64,000 nucleotides of DNA from Armatimonadota bacterium (GCA_031081675.1 JAVHLZ010000003.1:1-64000); one strand, 5' to 3'; counted from the stretch's first letter, positions 40,918 to 52,189 are shown. The notes: generated by a model not told the origin, from the letters alone. Numbers and translations: made by a program.

Positions 40918-41313
40918 TCAGGACCGCGGCGCGTGCTGAAGCGCCCGGGCCAGGATCTCCAGGCAGCGGTCCGCGTCCTGTTCGGGCACGACCAGGTAGT
41001 CGCGGTGAAAGGCCGGCAGGGGCACGGCGGCAATCCCCTCCCGGGCCGCCGCCTCCGCCAGCCGCCGCACGAGGGCGGGGTCGCCGCCGCCCTCCAGCGC
41101 GATCAGGCGCAGCCCGCGCTCCACGCGGGCCGAGGCGAACCGCGGAGCCAGGCGGGCCCACGCGTCCTCCTGCAGCGTCGCCACAACGTCGCCGCCTTCC
41201 CGGGCGGTGACACACGGGCCGGGCACGCCGGCCAGGGCGCGCTGGAGGCTGGGCTGGAGGAACGCCGCCACCCGCACCCGCACGAACCGCTGGGGAAGCA
41301 CGGCCAGTCGCAT
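40918..41313 (-). CDS. ACT-domain protein (CASTOR/ACT_7-like)
   Basis: 131 residues with two ACT-like modules; the second shows GLRLIALEGGGDPALVRRLA and the end PAFHRDYLVVPEQDADRCLE, typical of CASTOR-like ACT domains that bind amino acids. No catalytic domain is fused, so it is probably a ligand-binding regulator. ATG 41313 overlaps the stop of the Cys/Met PLP enzyme gene by one base, so its ligand may be a sulfur amino acid. Confidence 0.8.
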   Translation of the reverse strand: MRLAVLPQRFVRVRVAAFLQPSLQRALAGVPGPCVTAREGGDVVATLQEDAWARLAPRFASARVERGLRLIALEGGGDPALVRRLAEAAAREGIAAVPLPAFHRDYLVVPEQDADRCLEILARALQHAPRS

Positions 41314-42488
41314 CAGATCCGCCGCAGCGCCTGGGAGAAGTCCTCCAGCAGGTCGGAGGGATCCTCGATGCCCACGCTGACCCGGATCAGCCCCGGCGCG
41401 ATGCCGGCGGCCTCCCGCACGCGGGCGGGCATGTGGACGCTGCTGATGCTGGCCGGGTGCGACACCAGGGTGCTCACCCCGCCCAGGCTGGTGGCGCGGG
41501 TGCATACCCGCAGCGCGTCGAAGACGCGCACGCTCGCCTCGTATCCGCCCGCCACCTCGAAGCTCAGCATGCCGCCGAACCCGCGCATCTGCCGGCGGGC
41601 CACGGCGTGGCCGGGGTGGTCCGGCAGGCCCGGGTAGTAGACGCGCGCCACCGCCGGGTGGGCCGCCAGGAACTCGGCCAGCTGCTGGGCGGTCTGATTC
41701 TGGCGTTCCACCCGCAGCGCCAGGGTGGCCAGACCCCGGATGACCAGCCAGGACCCGAAGGGGTCGGGGGTGGCCCCCAGCAGGCGTACCCACCGCTTGG
41801 CGCGGGCGATGAACTCCCGGCTGGCCACGATGACGCCGGCGGTGACGTCGTGGTGCCCGCCCAGGTACTTGGTGGCGCTGTGCACCACCACGTCCACCCC
41901 CAGGGCCAGGGGCGTCTGATTGTACGGGGTGGCCCACGTATTGTCGGCCACCGTCAGCGCCCCGCGCTCCCGGCCCAGGGCCGCCACGGCGGCGATGTCG
42001 GTGATGCCCAGCATGGGGTTGGAGGGGGTCTCGATGAAGAGCAGGCGGGTGGTCGGGCGCAGGGCGCGCTCGTAGGCCTCCGTCGTGGGCTCGGCGATCA
42101 GCGTGGTCTGGATGCCGAAGGAGGGCAGGACGTCGCTGAACAGCTGGTAGGACGCCTGGTAGATGGCCGTCGGCGCCACCGCGTGGTCGCCGGGCCGGAG
42201 GGCGGCCAGGAGGGTGGCGGCGATCGCCCCCATCCCCGACGCCGCAGCCAGGGCGTCCTCTCCGCCTTCCAGCAGCGCCACCTTCTCCTCCAGGGCGCGG
42301 GTGGTCGGGTTGCCCCACCGGGTGTACACATAGCCCGGGGGGATCTCCTGGCCCAGCCGCGCCCCCTCGGCCGCCGTCTCGTAGGAGAAGGTCGCCGTCT
42401 GGTAGATGGGCGGCGCCACCGCCCGGTGGGTGTCGGGAATGGCCCCGCCGTGGATGGCGCGGGTGGTGAAGCCCCACTGGGTCCTCAT
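41313..42488 (-). CDS. Cys/Met-metabolism PLP enzyme (cystathionine lyase/synthase type)
   Basis: 391 residues of the trans-sulfuration family. The PLP Lys is in HSATKYLGGHHDVTAG; other signatures are RAVAPPIYQTATFSYETA, YTRWGNPTTRALE and LLFIETPSNPMLGI. It could be cystathionine gamma-lyase, gamma-synthase, methionine gamma-lyase or a homoserine sulfhydrylase; these are not separable by motif. ATG 42488 starts at the conserved TRAIHGG region. It is paired with the ACT protein. Confidence 0.88.
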   Translation of the reverse strand: MRTQWGFTTRAIHGGAIPDTHRAVAPPIYQTATFSYETAAEGARLGQEIPPGYVYTRWGNPTTRALEEKVALLEGGEDALAAASGMGAIAATLLAALRPGDHAVAPTAIYQASYQLFSDVLPSFGIQTTLIAEPTTEAYERALRPTTRLLFIETPSNPMLGITDIAAVAALGRERGALTVADNTWATPYNQTPLALGVDVVVHSATKYLGGHHDVTAGVIVASREFIARAKRWVRLLGATPDPFGSWLVIRGLATLALRVERQNQTAQQLAEFLAAHPAVARVYYPGLPDHPGHAVARRQMRGFGGMLSFEVAGGYEASVRVFDALRVCTRATSLGGVSTLVSHPASISSVHMPARVREAAGIAPGLIRVSVGIEDPSDLLEDFSQALRRI

Positions 42489-42607
42489 GCCGGCCTCCCT
42501 GTGCCGCAGGTGGTATGGAAGGGTGATTCGCACCCCGCGGCGGGAACTCTTGCCGCGCCCGGCGGGCCAGGGGGACACCGCGGCGACCGCGAATCCCACC
42601 CCCCTGC

Positions 42608-43468
42608 GTGAGGTTCGGCGCCCACGTCAGCATCCGGGGCGCGCTCCACCTGGCGGTGGACCGCGCCGTGGCCATCGGCTGCGAGTGCCTGCAGATCTTC
42701 ACGGGCAGCCCGCGCCAGTGGCGGGAGGTGACCTATCCCGAGCGGGACCTGGACCTGTTCGTGGCCAAGCGGCGCCGGGCGGGGCTGGATCCCCTGGTGG
42801 CCCACGCCGCCTACCTGATCAACCTGGCCTCCGACGACCCGGAGGTCTACCGGCGGTCCACCGCCAGCCTGATCGCGTCGCTGCGCCTGATGGACCGCCT
42901 GGAGGGGCAGGCGGTGGTCACCCACCTGGGCAGCCGGGGGATCCGTCCGTGGGCGCAGGCGCGGGTGCGGGTGGTGGCGGCGATCGCGGCGGCGCTGGAC
43001 GCCACCGGGAGCGCGCGGGTGCTGCTGGAGCACAGCGCCGGCGCCGGCGGCCAGGTGGGCGCGACGTTCGAGGAGCTGGCGGAGATCCTGGAGGCCCTGG
43101 GTCACCACCCGCGGGTGGGCGTGTGCCTGGACACCTGCCACCTGTTCGCCGCCGGGTGGGACCTGCGCACCCCGGACGGCGTGCGCGCCACCATGCGGGC
43201 GTTCGACCGCACGGTGGGGCTGCGCCACCTGCACCTGCTGCACCTCAACGACTCCCGCGGGGCTCTGGGATCGCACCTGGACCGCCACGAGAACATCGGG
43301 CAGGGCCGCATCGGCCGGCAGGGGTTTGCGGCGTTGATCGCCCACCCGCGCCTGCAGCGGCTGGCCGGCGTCATCGAGACGCCGGGGTTCGACCGCCAGG
43401 GGCCGGACCGCCGCAACCTGCGGGTGCTCAAGGCGCTCCGGCAGGCAGCCCGCGCGCGCCGGCGCTGA
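42608..43468 (+). CDS. nfo: Endonuclease IV (AP endonuclease)
   Basis: 286 residues of the Nfo TIM-barrel family. Zinc and active-site motifs are seen: GAHVSIRGAL at the N-terminus, THLGSRG, CLDTCHLFAAGWD, HLNDSRGALGSHLDRHENIG and VIETPG. It cleaves DNA 5' of abasic sites. In the middle LLEHSAGAGG replaces the more common LENTAGQG but keeps the Glu. GTG 42608 is used. Confidence 0.93.
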   Translation: MRFGAHVSIRGALHLAVDRAVAIGCECLQIFTGSPRQWREVTYPERDLDLFVAKRRRAGLDPLVAHAAYLINLASDDPEVYRRSTASLIASLRLMDRLEGQAVVTHLGSRGIRPWAQARVRVVAAIAAALDATGSARVLLEHSAGAGGQVGATFEELAEILEALGHHPRVGVCLDTCHLFAAGWDLRTPDGVRATMRAFDRTVGLRHLHLLHLNDSRGALGSHLDRHENIGQGRIGRQGFAALIAHPRLQRLAGVIETPGFDRQGPDRRNLRVLKALRQAARARRR

Positions 43469-43474
43469 GCCGCC

Positions 43475-44350
43475 TCAGTCGGGCGCGAACGGACGGCCCA
43501 GCGCCTCCGGCCGGGCCAGCCCCCAGCGGCTGCGGAACCAGGGGGTGGAGATGACCACCAGGATGGGGATGGTGACGGCGAACGGCACGGTGCGCCAGAT
43601 GTACCGGGACAGCACGCCGGGCAGGACCAGTTCGGGGCTGAGGGACAGCTGCCACATGATCCCGAACAGCGTGGCGCCGGCCAGCAAGATCCACGGATTC
43701 CACATGGAGAAGAACACCAGGGCCAGGCTGACAAACCCCCACCCCATCAGGAAGTTGTAGGTCCACACGGGGTTGTAGGACAGGGTGTAGACCGCGCCCC
43801 CCAGGGCACCCAGCACCCCGCCCCAGACCACGCACAGGTAGCGGGTGAGGCCCACGGGGACGCCCGACGCCTCGGCCGCCAGCGGGTTCTCCCCCACCGA
43901 CCGGATGGCCAGCCCCGCGCCGGTCCGGAACAGGACCACCGCGCTCACCACCACCAGCGCGACCCCCGCGTACACGAACGGCGACAGGCCAAAGGCCCCC
44001 GCCATCCGCGGCAGCCCCAGCGGGCCGGTGAAGGGGCTGCCCAGGTAGGTGGTCAGGCCGAAGCTGAGGATCCACAGACCCATCCCGCTCACCACCTGAT
44101 CCCCCCGCAGGGTGATGGAGAAGAACCCGTGGGCCAGCCCCAGCACCGTTCCCACCGCCACGGCGGCCGCCAGGGCGGCCAGGTAGCTGGCGGTCAGCCG
44201 CGCGGCGATGAAGGCCGCGGTGCCGCCGAACAGCATCAGGCCTTCCAGGCCCACGTTGAGGGTCCCCGCGCGCTGGTTGACCAGTTCCCCCAGCGCCGCG
44301 AAGACGAAGACGGTGCTGGCCTCCAGGCTGCGGGCGAGCAGGTCCCACAC
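43475..44350 (-). CDS. ABC importer permease 2 (second BMP-type system)
   Basis: 291 residues, polytopic, with the YufQ-type start ALGELVNQRAGTLNVGLEGL. It partners the permease encoded at 44357, whose stop lies six bases before this gene's GTG start. The gene ends the second importer operon and converges on nfo. Confidence 0.88.
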   Translation of the reverse strand: MWDLLARSLEASTVFVFAALGELVNQRAGTLNVGLEGLMLFGGTAAFIAARLTASYLAALAAAVAVGTVLGLAHGFFSITLRGDQVVSGMGLWILSFGLTTYLGSPFTGPLGLPRMAGAFGLSPFVYAGVALVVVSAVVLFRTGAGLAIRSVGENPLAAEASGVPVGLTRYLCVVWGGVLGALGGAVYTLSYNPVWTYNFLMGWGFVSLALVFFSMWNPWILLAGATLFGIMWQLSLSPELVLPGVLSRYIWRTVPFAVTIPILVVISTPWFRSRWGLARPEALGRPFAPD

Positions 44351-44356
44351 GGCGTG

Positions 44357-45499
44357 CTACCCCCGGCGCGTGCCCGCGGCCGGCCGGAGGACCCCGGCGG
44401 GCACCCGCCGCCAGACCACCCGGAACCGGTCCAGGATGTGGGAGGCCACGAACGTCATCATCAGCAGCCCCAGCAGCGCGTAATCCACGCCGAACGGCAG
44501 CCGCAACATCCCCTGGGCAAAGCGCGCTCCCAGGGACAACCCCGCCAGGAGGACGGCGATGGGCACGGCCGCCAGGGCGGACCCCCGCGCGATCAGCGCG
44601 GTGATGAGGCCGTAAAAGCTCAGGTCGCCGTAGAACCCGTAGTTGCCGGGGATCTTGTACAGCCCGGGGATGGCGGCAAACGTGTGGTACCCGGCCAGGC
44701 CGGCGCTGGCCCCCCCGACCGCGAACACCAGCAGCGACAGGGCCAGCGGGCTGATGCCACCATAGCGGGCGGCCTGGGGGTTCTCCCCGAACGCCCGGAT
44801 GCGGTAGCCCAGGGCGGTCCGCGCCAGGACCGGATCGATCAGGAGCGCCCCCGCCGCCCCCAGGGCGGCGGTGACCGGCAGCCCGGCCACCAGCGGCGCC
44901 CGCAGCGCCGCCGGGAGGGTGAAGCTCTCACCCTCGGCCGTGGCGCCCATCAGCGGTCCGCCTTCTTTGATCATGAACGACACCAGCCAGAACAGGATCG
45001 AGTTCAGCATCATGGTGACCAGGATCTCGTTGACCTGGAGGCGGGCCCGCAGTGCGCCGGCCAGGCTTCCCACCGCCGCGCCGGATGCGGCCGCGGCCAG
45101 GGCCATCAGTGCGATCACCACCCCCGGCGGCCACCCCCCCGCGGCCTCCCGGGACATGCCCAGGGCCAGGGGCACGGCGAACGCCGCCAGCGCTCCCGCA
45201 TAGACCTGGCCGGGAAGGCCGATGTTCCACAGGCCCGCCCGCAAGGGCAGCAGGAAGGCGTAGGTGCACAGCAGCAGGTACACCGCCCGGTGCGCGGTGG
45301 CCGCGGCCCCGTGGGGGTTGAAGAAGGCGTAGGAGAACACCACCCGGTAGCCGGCCAGCACGCCGGCCTCGGAGGAGGCGAACAGCGCGCTGGCCAGGAC
45401 CAGGGCCAGCGCGATGGCCAGCAGGGCCGCCAGCGCCGCCGACGACGCCGAGCGGGTCTGCCGCGGCTGGAGGGCCACCTGGTAGCGGCCCACGATCAC
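44357..45499 (-). CDS. ABC importer permease 1 (second BMP-type system)
   Basis: 380 residues, polytopic, with the YufP-type phrases LPLRAGLWNIGLPGQVYAGA and RLQVNEILVTMMLNSILFWL. The GTG start overlaps the ATPase stop by the GTGA arrangement. Compared with the first importer it has a longer cytoplasmic N-terminus. Confidence 0.88.
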   Translation of the reverse strand: MIVGRYQVALQPRQTRSASSAALAALLAIALALVLASALFASSEAGVLAGYRVVFSYAFFNPHGAAATAHRAVYLLLCTYAFLLPLRAGLWNIGLPGQVYAGALAAFAVPLALGMSREAAGGWPPGVVIALMALAAAASGAAVGSLAGALRARLQVNEILVTMMLNSILFWLVSFMIKEGGPLMGATAEGESFTLPAALRAPLVAGLPVTAALGAAGALLIDPVLARTALGYRIRAFGENPQAARYGGISPLALSLLVFAVGGASAGLAGYHTFAAIPGLYKIPGNYGFYGDLSFYGLITALIARGSALAAVPIAVLLAGLSLGARFAQGMLRLPFGVDYALLGLLMMTFVASHILDRFRVVWRRVPAGVLRPAAGTRRG

Positions 45500-47052
45500 G
45501 GAACCCGCACCCCCGGCCGCAGGCCGGCCATCATGGCGCCCACCGTCCCGGCATCGGCCTGCCGGCGGGGCAGGACGGCCACGAACTGCCCCTCGTAGAT
45601 GGGCGCCACCCAGTCGCTGCAGGACAGGATCTCGTCAAGGTCCTCGGAGATCAGCAGGACCGCCGCGCCCGCGGCCCGCGCCTCCAGGAGCTTGCTCCGG
45701 ACGAATGCCGTAGCCTCCACGTCCAGCCCCTGGGTGGGCAGGTGGGCGATCAGCAGCCGCGGTGCCCGCGACAGCACCCGCCCCAGCACCAGCTTCTGGA
45801 GGTTCCCTCCCGACAGGTGGCGCGCGCGGACGTGCGGGTGGGGAGCCACCACGCCGAACGACGCCATGATGCGCTGGGTCAGCCCCTCCAGCCCCCCCGT
45901 GTCCAGCAGGCCGCGGGGCGTGAAGGCAGGGTCAAAGTGGTAGGTCAGGGTGGTGTTCTCCACCAGCGAGAAGGCCGCAATCGACGCCAGCTCGGTGCGG
46001 TCCGCCGGCACGTAGCCGATGCCCCGCTGCCAGCGGGCCAGGACCGACAGCCGGGTGATGTCCTGTCCGTCGAACACCACCGTCCCGGCGGCCGGCGGGC
46101 GCAGCCCCGCCAGGACCTGGGCCAGCTCCTCCTGGCCGTTGCCGGTGACCCCCGCCACGCCCAGGATCTCCCCCTCCCGCAGGGTGAACGACACCCCCCG
46201 CACCGAGGGCAGCCCCTTGTCGTTGTACACCCACAGGCCCTCCACCCGCAGCAGCGGGCGCCCCGCCACCGCCGCCTCCGCCGGCTGGAAGGACACGTCG
46301 CGGCCCACCATGTGGCGCACCAGGAGGTCCTCGGTGGCCTCGGCGGTGTTCAGGCACGCCACCACCCTGCCCCCTCGCAGGACGGTCACCCGGTGGCTGG
46401 CGGCCATGACGATGGGCAGCTTGTGGGTGACCAGCAGGACGGTGACTCCCTGCTCGTCCACCAGGGTGCGCAGCCCCTCCACCAGGGCGGCCACCTCGGG
46501 CGGGGTGAGCGCCGACGTGGGCTCGTCCAGGATCAGGATGCGGGCGCCCCCGTACAGCGCCTTCAGGATCTCCACCCACTGGCGCTGGCCCTCCGGCAGC
46601 TGCCACACCCTGGCGTCCAGGTCCAGCCGGACGCCGTACCGGGCACACAGGGCCTCCACCTCGGGCCGCATCCGGCGCAGGTGCAGCAGGCCCCGGGCCC
46701 GGGGGTGGCCCAGGATGATGTTCTCGAGGACGGTGTGGGCGGCCACCAGCCGGCGGGTCTGGTGGACCATGCCGATGCCCGCGGCGATGGCGTCGTGGGG
46801 GGACCGGAACTGCACCCGCCGTCCCCGCAGGTACAGCGCGCCCTCATCGGGGCGCACCAGGCCAAACAGGATGTTCATCAGGGTGGTCTTGCCGGCCCCG
46901 TTCTGGCCCAGGATGGCGTGCACCTCGCCGGCCCGCACGTCCAGGTCCACGCGGTCGAGGGCCACCACGCCGGGAAACCGCTTGGTGATGCCGCGGGCGA
47001 GCAGCAGGGAAGCCGCCGGGTCGGGCGCCGGGAGAACGCGATCGGACATCAT
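45496..47052 (-). CDS. ABC importer ATPase (second BMP-type system)
   Basis: 518 residues, two fused ATPase domains. Domain 1: ILGQNGAGKTTLMNILFG, LPEGQRQWVEILKALYGG and LILDEPTSAL. Domain 2: degenerate Walker A in GVAGVTGNGQEELAQVLAGL and LSGGNLQKLVLGRVLSR. It energises the two permeases that follow. The domain-1 signature is PEGQRQW instead of LSxGEQQ, a mild variant. Substrate unknown; nothing next to it is a purine gene. Confidence 0.9.
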   Translation of the reverse strand: MMSDRVLPAPDPAASLLLARGITKRFPGVVALDRVDLDVRAGEVHAILGQNGAGKTTLMNILFGLVRPDEGALYLRGRRVQFRSPHDAIAAGIGMVHQTRRLVAAHTVLENIILGHPRARGLLHLRRMRPEVEALCARYGVRLDLDARVWQLPEGQRQWVEILKALYGGARILILDEPTSALTPPEVAALVEGLRTLVDEQGVTVLLVTHKLPIVMAASHRVTVLRGGRVVACLNTAEATEDLLVRHMVGRDVSFQPAEAAVAGRPLLRVEGLWVYNDKGLPSVRGVSFTLREGEILGVAGVTGNGQEELAQVLAGLRPPAAGTVVFDGQDITRLSVLARWQRGIGYVPADRTELASIAAFSLVENTTLTYHFDPAFTPRGLLDTGGLEGLTQRIMASFGVVAPHPHVRARHLSGGNLQKLVLGRVLSRAPRLLIAHLPTQGLDVEATAFVRSKLLEARAAGAAVLLISEDLDEILSCSDWVAPIYEGQFVAVLPRRQADAGTVGAMMAGLRPGVRVP

Positions 47053-47082
47053 GGGGGATCAGCAGGCGCGGGCAGCGATGGA

Positions 47083-47124
47083 GAGGCTCCTCCCCGCCGC
47101 ACGCCGGGCGGGGGGAGGAGCCTC
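47083..47124 (-). terminator. 13-bp hairpin between binding protein and ATPase genes
   Basis: GAGGCTCCTCCCC pairs perfectly with GGGGAGGAGCCTC around a GC-rich loop, in the 127-bp gap after the second binding-protein gene. With no T-run it probably protects the binding-protein message or partly attenuates, giving more binding protein than membrane components. Confidence 0.55.
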
Positions 47125-47179
47125 CTCGCGTCCTCGTCCATCCCGCCGGAACCGGAGGCCGGGTGCGCCGGTCCGCCGG

Positions 47180-48421
47180 TTACTTGAGGATGGTCATTCC
47201 CTCCAGGTCGAAGTTGAACTTGCCCAGCAGCCATTCGTCGGACGGCATCTCCCGGGCTTTCTTCACCACGGTGCCCTTGGGAGGAATCGGCGTCCCCGCC
47301 AGGGCCAGCCCGGTGCCGTTGCTCACAAAGGCGTGCTCGAAGAACGGGTCCCACTCCCCCTTCATCATCTGCTCCCGCCGCTGGGCGACCAGCCGCAGGA
47401 TGGACGCGGGAATCAGCGGGCGGGCCTTGGGGCTGATGGCGTCCACGCCCACCTTCTTGTTGTTCATGATGTCCACGGTGGGCTCCACGGTGCCGTCGGC
47501 CAGGGTCATGGTGTCCTTCATGCCCAGGTACAGCAGGGTGCGGGGGGTGCGGCTGCCGGCCAGCCAGTCGCGCACCATGCGGTCGTACAGGACCTCCCAC
47601 CGGGTGTCAAAGGACACCGCCACGGTGTCGGTGCTGGACCAGCCGTAGAATCCCACCACGTCCATGTCCTTGCCCACGAACCAGATCTTGCGCTCCTGGG
47701 CCACGTCCAGGGGGGACCCCGAGTCGGTCTGCTGGGTAAGCACGTCCACCCGCTGCTGGGTCACCAGGGTGGTGGCCACCTCCCGTTCCTCGGCGGGCTT
47801 GTACCAGTCGCCCACGTACTTGACATACACGGTGACGCGCTTGTTCAGGGCGCGGGCCGCATCCTGCACGCCCAGGAAGAATCCCGCCTGGCGGCGCAGC
47901 ACCTGCACGTTGGGGAAGGCCGACACGATCCCGATGTTCCCCGTGCGGGTCAGGGCGCCGGCGATCAGCCCTTCCAGGTACAGCGCCTGGTACTGACGCG
48001 GGAAGAACCGGATGAAGTTGCGCTTGGTGGTCACGTCGCTGGCCACCACCGACGCGAAGTAGACGTCCGGGTACTTGTCGGCGATGTCCTTCAGGGGCAG
48101 GCCCATGAACTCGGCGTTGCCGACCACGATGGTCGCCCCCTGGCGGATGAGCTCCTCGGCGTAGGGGATGGTGAGGTCGGGTCCGACCTCCTCCCGGTAG
48201 ACGTACTTGATGGCGGGATACTTCTCGGCGATGCGCTGGCCGGCCCGGTGGTGCGCGCCCGACCAGGTGGTGCCCTTGATGACGCTGAAGTGCAGGATGG
48301 CCAGCGTCCCCGACTGGCGCGGCGCCGCTGCGCCCACCGCCGCCACCGCCGCCACCAGCAGGAGCGCGGCCGCGCCCCGCACCCACACAGTCCCCAGCCA
48401 CCCCGGCGTCTGCCCTCTCAT
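47180..48421 (-). CDS. BMP family substrate-binding protein (second system)
   Basis: 413 residues with a Sec signal (GAAALLLVAAVAAVGAAAP) and no lipobox Cys. BMP-type signatures: ILHFSVIKGTTWSGAHH, YAEELIRQGATIVVGNAEFM and GNIGIVSAFPNVQVLRR. It is only distantly like the binding protein at 22023, so the two importers likely take different substrates. ATG 48421 follows GGGAGGGGCGG. First gene of its operon; a TTCGCG/CGCGAA hairpin lies upstream near 48485-48500. Confidence 0.9.
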   Translation of the reverse strand: MRGQTPGWLGTVWVRGAAALLLVAAVAAVGAAAPRQSGTLAILHFSVIKGTTWSGAHHRAGQRIAEKYPAIKYVYREEVGPDLTIPYAEELIRQGATIVVGNAEFMGLPLKDIADKYPDVYFASVVASDVTTKRNFIRFFPRQYQALYLEGLIAGALTRTGNIGIVSAFPNVQVLRRQAGFFLGVQDAARALNKRVTVYVKYVGDWYKPAEEREVATTLVTQQRVDVLTQQTDSGSPLDVAQERKIWFVGKDMDVVGFYGWSSTDTVAVSFDTRWEVLYDRMVRDWLAGSRTPRTLLYLGMKDTMTLADGTVEPTVDIMNNKKVGVDAISPKARPLIPASILRLVAQRREQMMKGEWDPFFEHAFVSNGTGLALAGTPIPPKGTVVKKAREMPSDEWLLGKFNFDLEGMTILK

Positions 48422-48525
48422 GGCCGCCCCTCCCGGTTCCAGGAATGTCAGGAGATCGGTGATCCCACGCGGTGTTGTGGGGGAGTTTCGCGGGAACGCG
48501 AAGGTTTTCCTCCGGCGCCGGCGCC

Positions 48526-49563
48526 TCAGGTGGCGCGCCGCGCCGGCTCCTCCGGGGGGCGGGCCAGGCGCATCAGCAGCGTCTCCAGCAGCAGCCGGGG
48601 GTGCACGTTGCGCCGCAGGGCGTCCTGCGCGTCCCGGACCGCGTCCAGGCGGGAGGCCAGGACGGCGGGAGGGGTGGAGGCGGCTGCCGCGGCGATGCGC
48701 TCCCGCCGGTCCGCGTTCGCCAGGTGGCGGTCGCTGCGGGTCTGCTGCCACACCAGCAGGTCCCGGTACCAGAACAGGGCGATCTCCAGCAGGTCGGCGA
48801 GGGCGTCCTTGTCCCGGGCGAGCTCCTCGGCGGCGTCCAGGATCTCCAGCGGGTCGGCGCGCTCGATCCGCTCCAGCAGGTCCAGGATCTTTTCCCGGCG
48901 CTGCCGGGCCTCCTCGGACGTGGCCCACTGGAGGGCCCGCCCCAGCTGTCCGCCCGACAGGATGGCGGCAAAGCGCGCATCCTCCGCCCGCAGCCCCCGC
49001 CGGAGGAGGGCCTGCTCCACGGCGGACAGCGGGATCAGGGCGAAGCGCACCAGCTGGCAGCGGGACACCACGGTGGGCGGCAGGGGGACGGTGGACTCGG
49101 CGATCAGGATGATCACCACCCGGGGCGGAGGCTCCTCCAGGACCTTCAGCAGGCTGTTGGCCGCCTCCGGGGTGAGGGTCTCGGCGTCCGCCAGGATGTA
49201 CACCTTCCACCGGCCCTGGTAGGGCGGGTAGACCACGTCCCGCCGCAGGGCCAGGATCTGCCGGATCCCGATGCCTGTTCGGGTGGGATCGTCGGGGTCC
49301 AGGACCATGCCCCGGCTCACGTCCACCACCCGCACGTCGGGATGGCGCCCCGCGGCGATGGCGTCGCAGGACGGGCAGCGGCCGCAGGCGTCGCCGTCGG
49401 GCTGCTGGCAGTTCAGCAGCTGGGCAAACGCCAGGGCGGCCGACCGCCGCCCGACGCCCGCCGGCCCGGCGAACAGGTAGGCGTGGGACACCCGGCCGCC
49501 GCGCGCCGCCGCGCGCAGCAGCATCACGGCGTGGTCCTGATCCACCAGATCGGCAAACGGCAT
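48526..49563 (-). CDS. holB: DNA polymerase III delta-prime subunit
   Basis: 345 residues of the clamp-loader family. It has the degenerate P-loop GPAGVGRRSAALAF (Lys replaced by Arg, as expected for non-hydrolysing delta-prime), the zinc site CGRCPSCDAI, TPEAANSLLKVLEEPPP and the SRC motif in VVSRCQLV. It helps load the beta clamp. ATG 49563 lies five bases after the darA stop. Confidence 0.92.
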   Translation of the reverse strand: MPFADLVDQDHAVMLLRAAARGGRVSHAYLFAGPAGVGRRSAALAFAQLLNCQQPDGDACGRCPSCDAIAAGRHPDVRVVDVSRGMVLDPDDPTRTGIGIRQILALRRDVVYPPYQGRWKVYILADAETLTPEAANSLLKVLEEPPPRVVIILIAESTVPLPPTVVSRCQLVRFALIPLSAVEQALLRRGLRAEDARFAAILSGGQLGRALQWATSEEARQRREKILDLLERIERADPLEILDAAEELARDKDALADLLEIALFWYRDLLVWQQTRSDRHLANADRRERIAAAAASTPPAVLASRLDAVRDAQDALRRNVHPRLLLETLLMRLARPPEEPARRAT

Positions 49564-49568
49564 CCGGG

Positions 49569-49907
49569 TCAGAAGCGGGCCATGCGCTCCACCTGCAGGA
49601 CGAAGACGATGGCCCCGCCCACCTCCACCTTGACCGGATAGGTCACGTAGGAGTCCACCGGTTCCACCGCCGGCGGCATGGGGCTGACGAACTGCTCCCG
49701 GCGGTGGCAGCAGCGCTGGATGATGCCGAGGACCGCGTCCACCTGGGCGTCGTCGACGCCGATGAGGATGGTGGAGTTCCCCTCGCGCAGGAAGCCTCCG
49801 GTGCTGGCCAGCATGGTGGCCTGGAACCCCTCGTCGGTGAGGGCGTCGATCAATCGCCCCGCGTCCTTTTCCTGGACGATGGTCAGGACGAGCTTGATGG
49901 AGGCCAC
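49569..49907 (-). CDS. darA: Cyclic-di-AMP receptor DarA (PII-like)
   Basis: 112 residues of the YaaQ/DarA family, with KLVLTIVQEKDAGRLIDAL, the loop TMLASTGGFLREGNSTILIG and the C-terminal strand VGGAIVFVLQVERMARF. DarA binds c-di-AMP at trimer interfaces. The GTG start lies inside tmk (25-base overlap). The tmk-darA-holB order is the same as around yaaQ in Bacillus. Confidence 0.92.
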   Translation of the reverse strand: MASIKLVLTIVQEKDAGRLIDALTDEGFQATMLASTGGFLREGNSTILIGVDDAQVDAVLGIIQRCCHRREQFVSPMPPAVEPVDSYVTYPVKVEVGGAIVFVLQVERMARF

Positions 49908-50548
49908 CCCCGCGCCGCCAGAAAGGCGTCCACCGCGTGCACGATCTCCCGGTGGACGCTCTCCTGGTCGCGGCCGCCGTCGACGACGCGAATGCGGTCG
50001 GGTTCTTCGTGTGCCAGTGCAAGGAATCCTGCCCTCACCCGCGCGTGGAAGGCCAGGTCCTCCCGCTCCAGCCGATCGCCGCCCTGGAGGCCTTCGGCGC
50101 CCGACACCCGCCGGGCCCGGGCCAGTCCCACGGCCGGGTCGATGTCCAGCAGGATGGTGAGGTCGGGCCGCAGGCCGCCGGTGGCGGCCTCGTTGACCTG
50201 GCGCACCACCTCCACCGGCAGCCCGCGCCCGTAGCCCTGGTAGGCTACCGACGCGTCCACGTAGCGTTCCGACAGGACCAGCTGGCCCGCCCGGAGGGCG
50301 GGTTCCACCACCTCGGCGACGAACTGGGCGCGGGCGGCGGCGAACAGGAGCATCTCGGTGCGGGGGGTCATCTCGGGGTGGGCGTGGTCCAGCAGCAACG
50401 CCCGGATCCGCTCGCCGATGGCCGTGCCGCCGGGCTCGCGGGTGTAGACCACCGGATAGCGGGACCGGAGGCGCTCGTACAGCAGGCGAGCCTGGGTCGT
50501 CTTGCCGGCTCCCTCGGGCCCCTCCAGGGTGATGAACAGCCCCCGCAT
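49883..50548 (-). CDS. tmk: Thymidylate kinase
   Basis: 221 residues. P-loop ITLEGPEGAGKTTQARLL, the TREPGGTAIGERIRALLLD segment and the LSERYVDASVAYQGYGRGL lid-side motif are all present. It phosphorylates dTMP to dTDP. It follows the R3H/AAA gene by 22 bp. Confidence 0.94.
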   Translation of the reverse strand: MRGLFITLEGPEGAGKTTQARLLYERLRSRYPVVYTREPGGTAIGERIRALLLDHAHPEMTPRTEMLLFAAARAQFVAEVVEPALRAGQLVLSERYVDASVAYQGYGRGLPVEVVRQVNEAATGGLRPDLTILLDIDPAVGLARARRVSGAEGLQGGDRLEREDLAFHARVRAGFLALAHEEPDRIRVVDGGRDQESVHREIVHAVDAFLAARGWPPSSSS

Positions 50549-50570
50549 CAGCGGCCGGCGGGCGGGGCGC

Positions 50571-52172
<1,602 letters not shown>

Positions 52173-52189
52173 CTGTGGAATGCAGCGAA

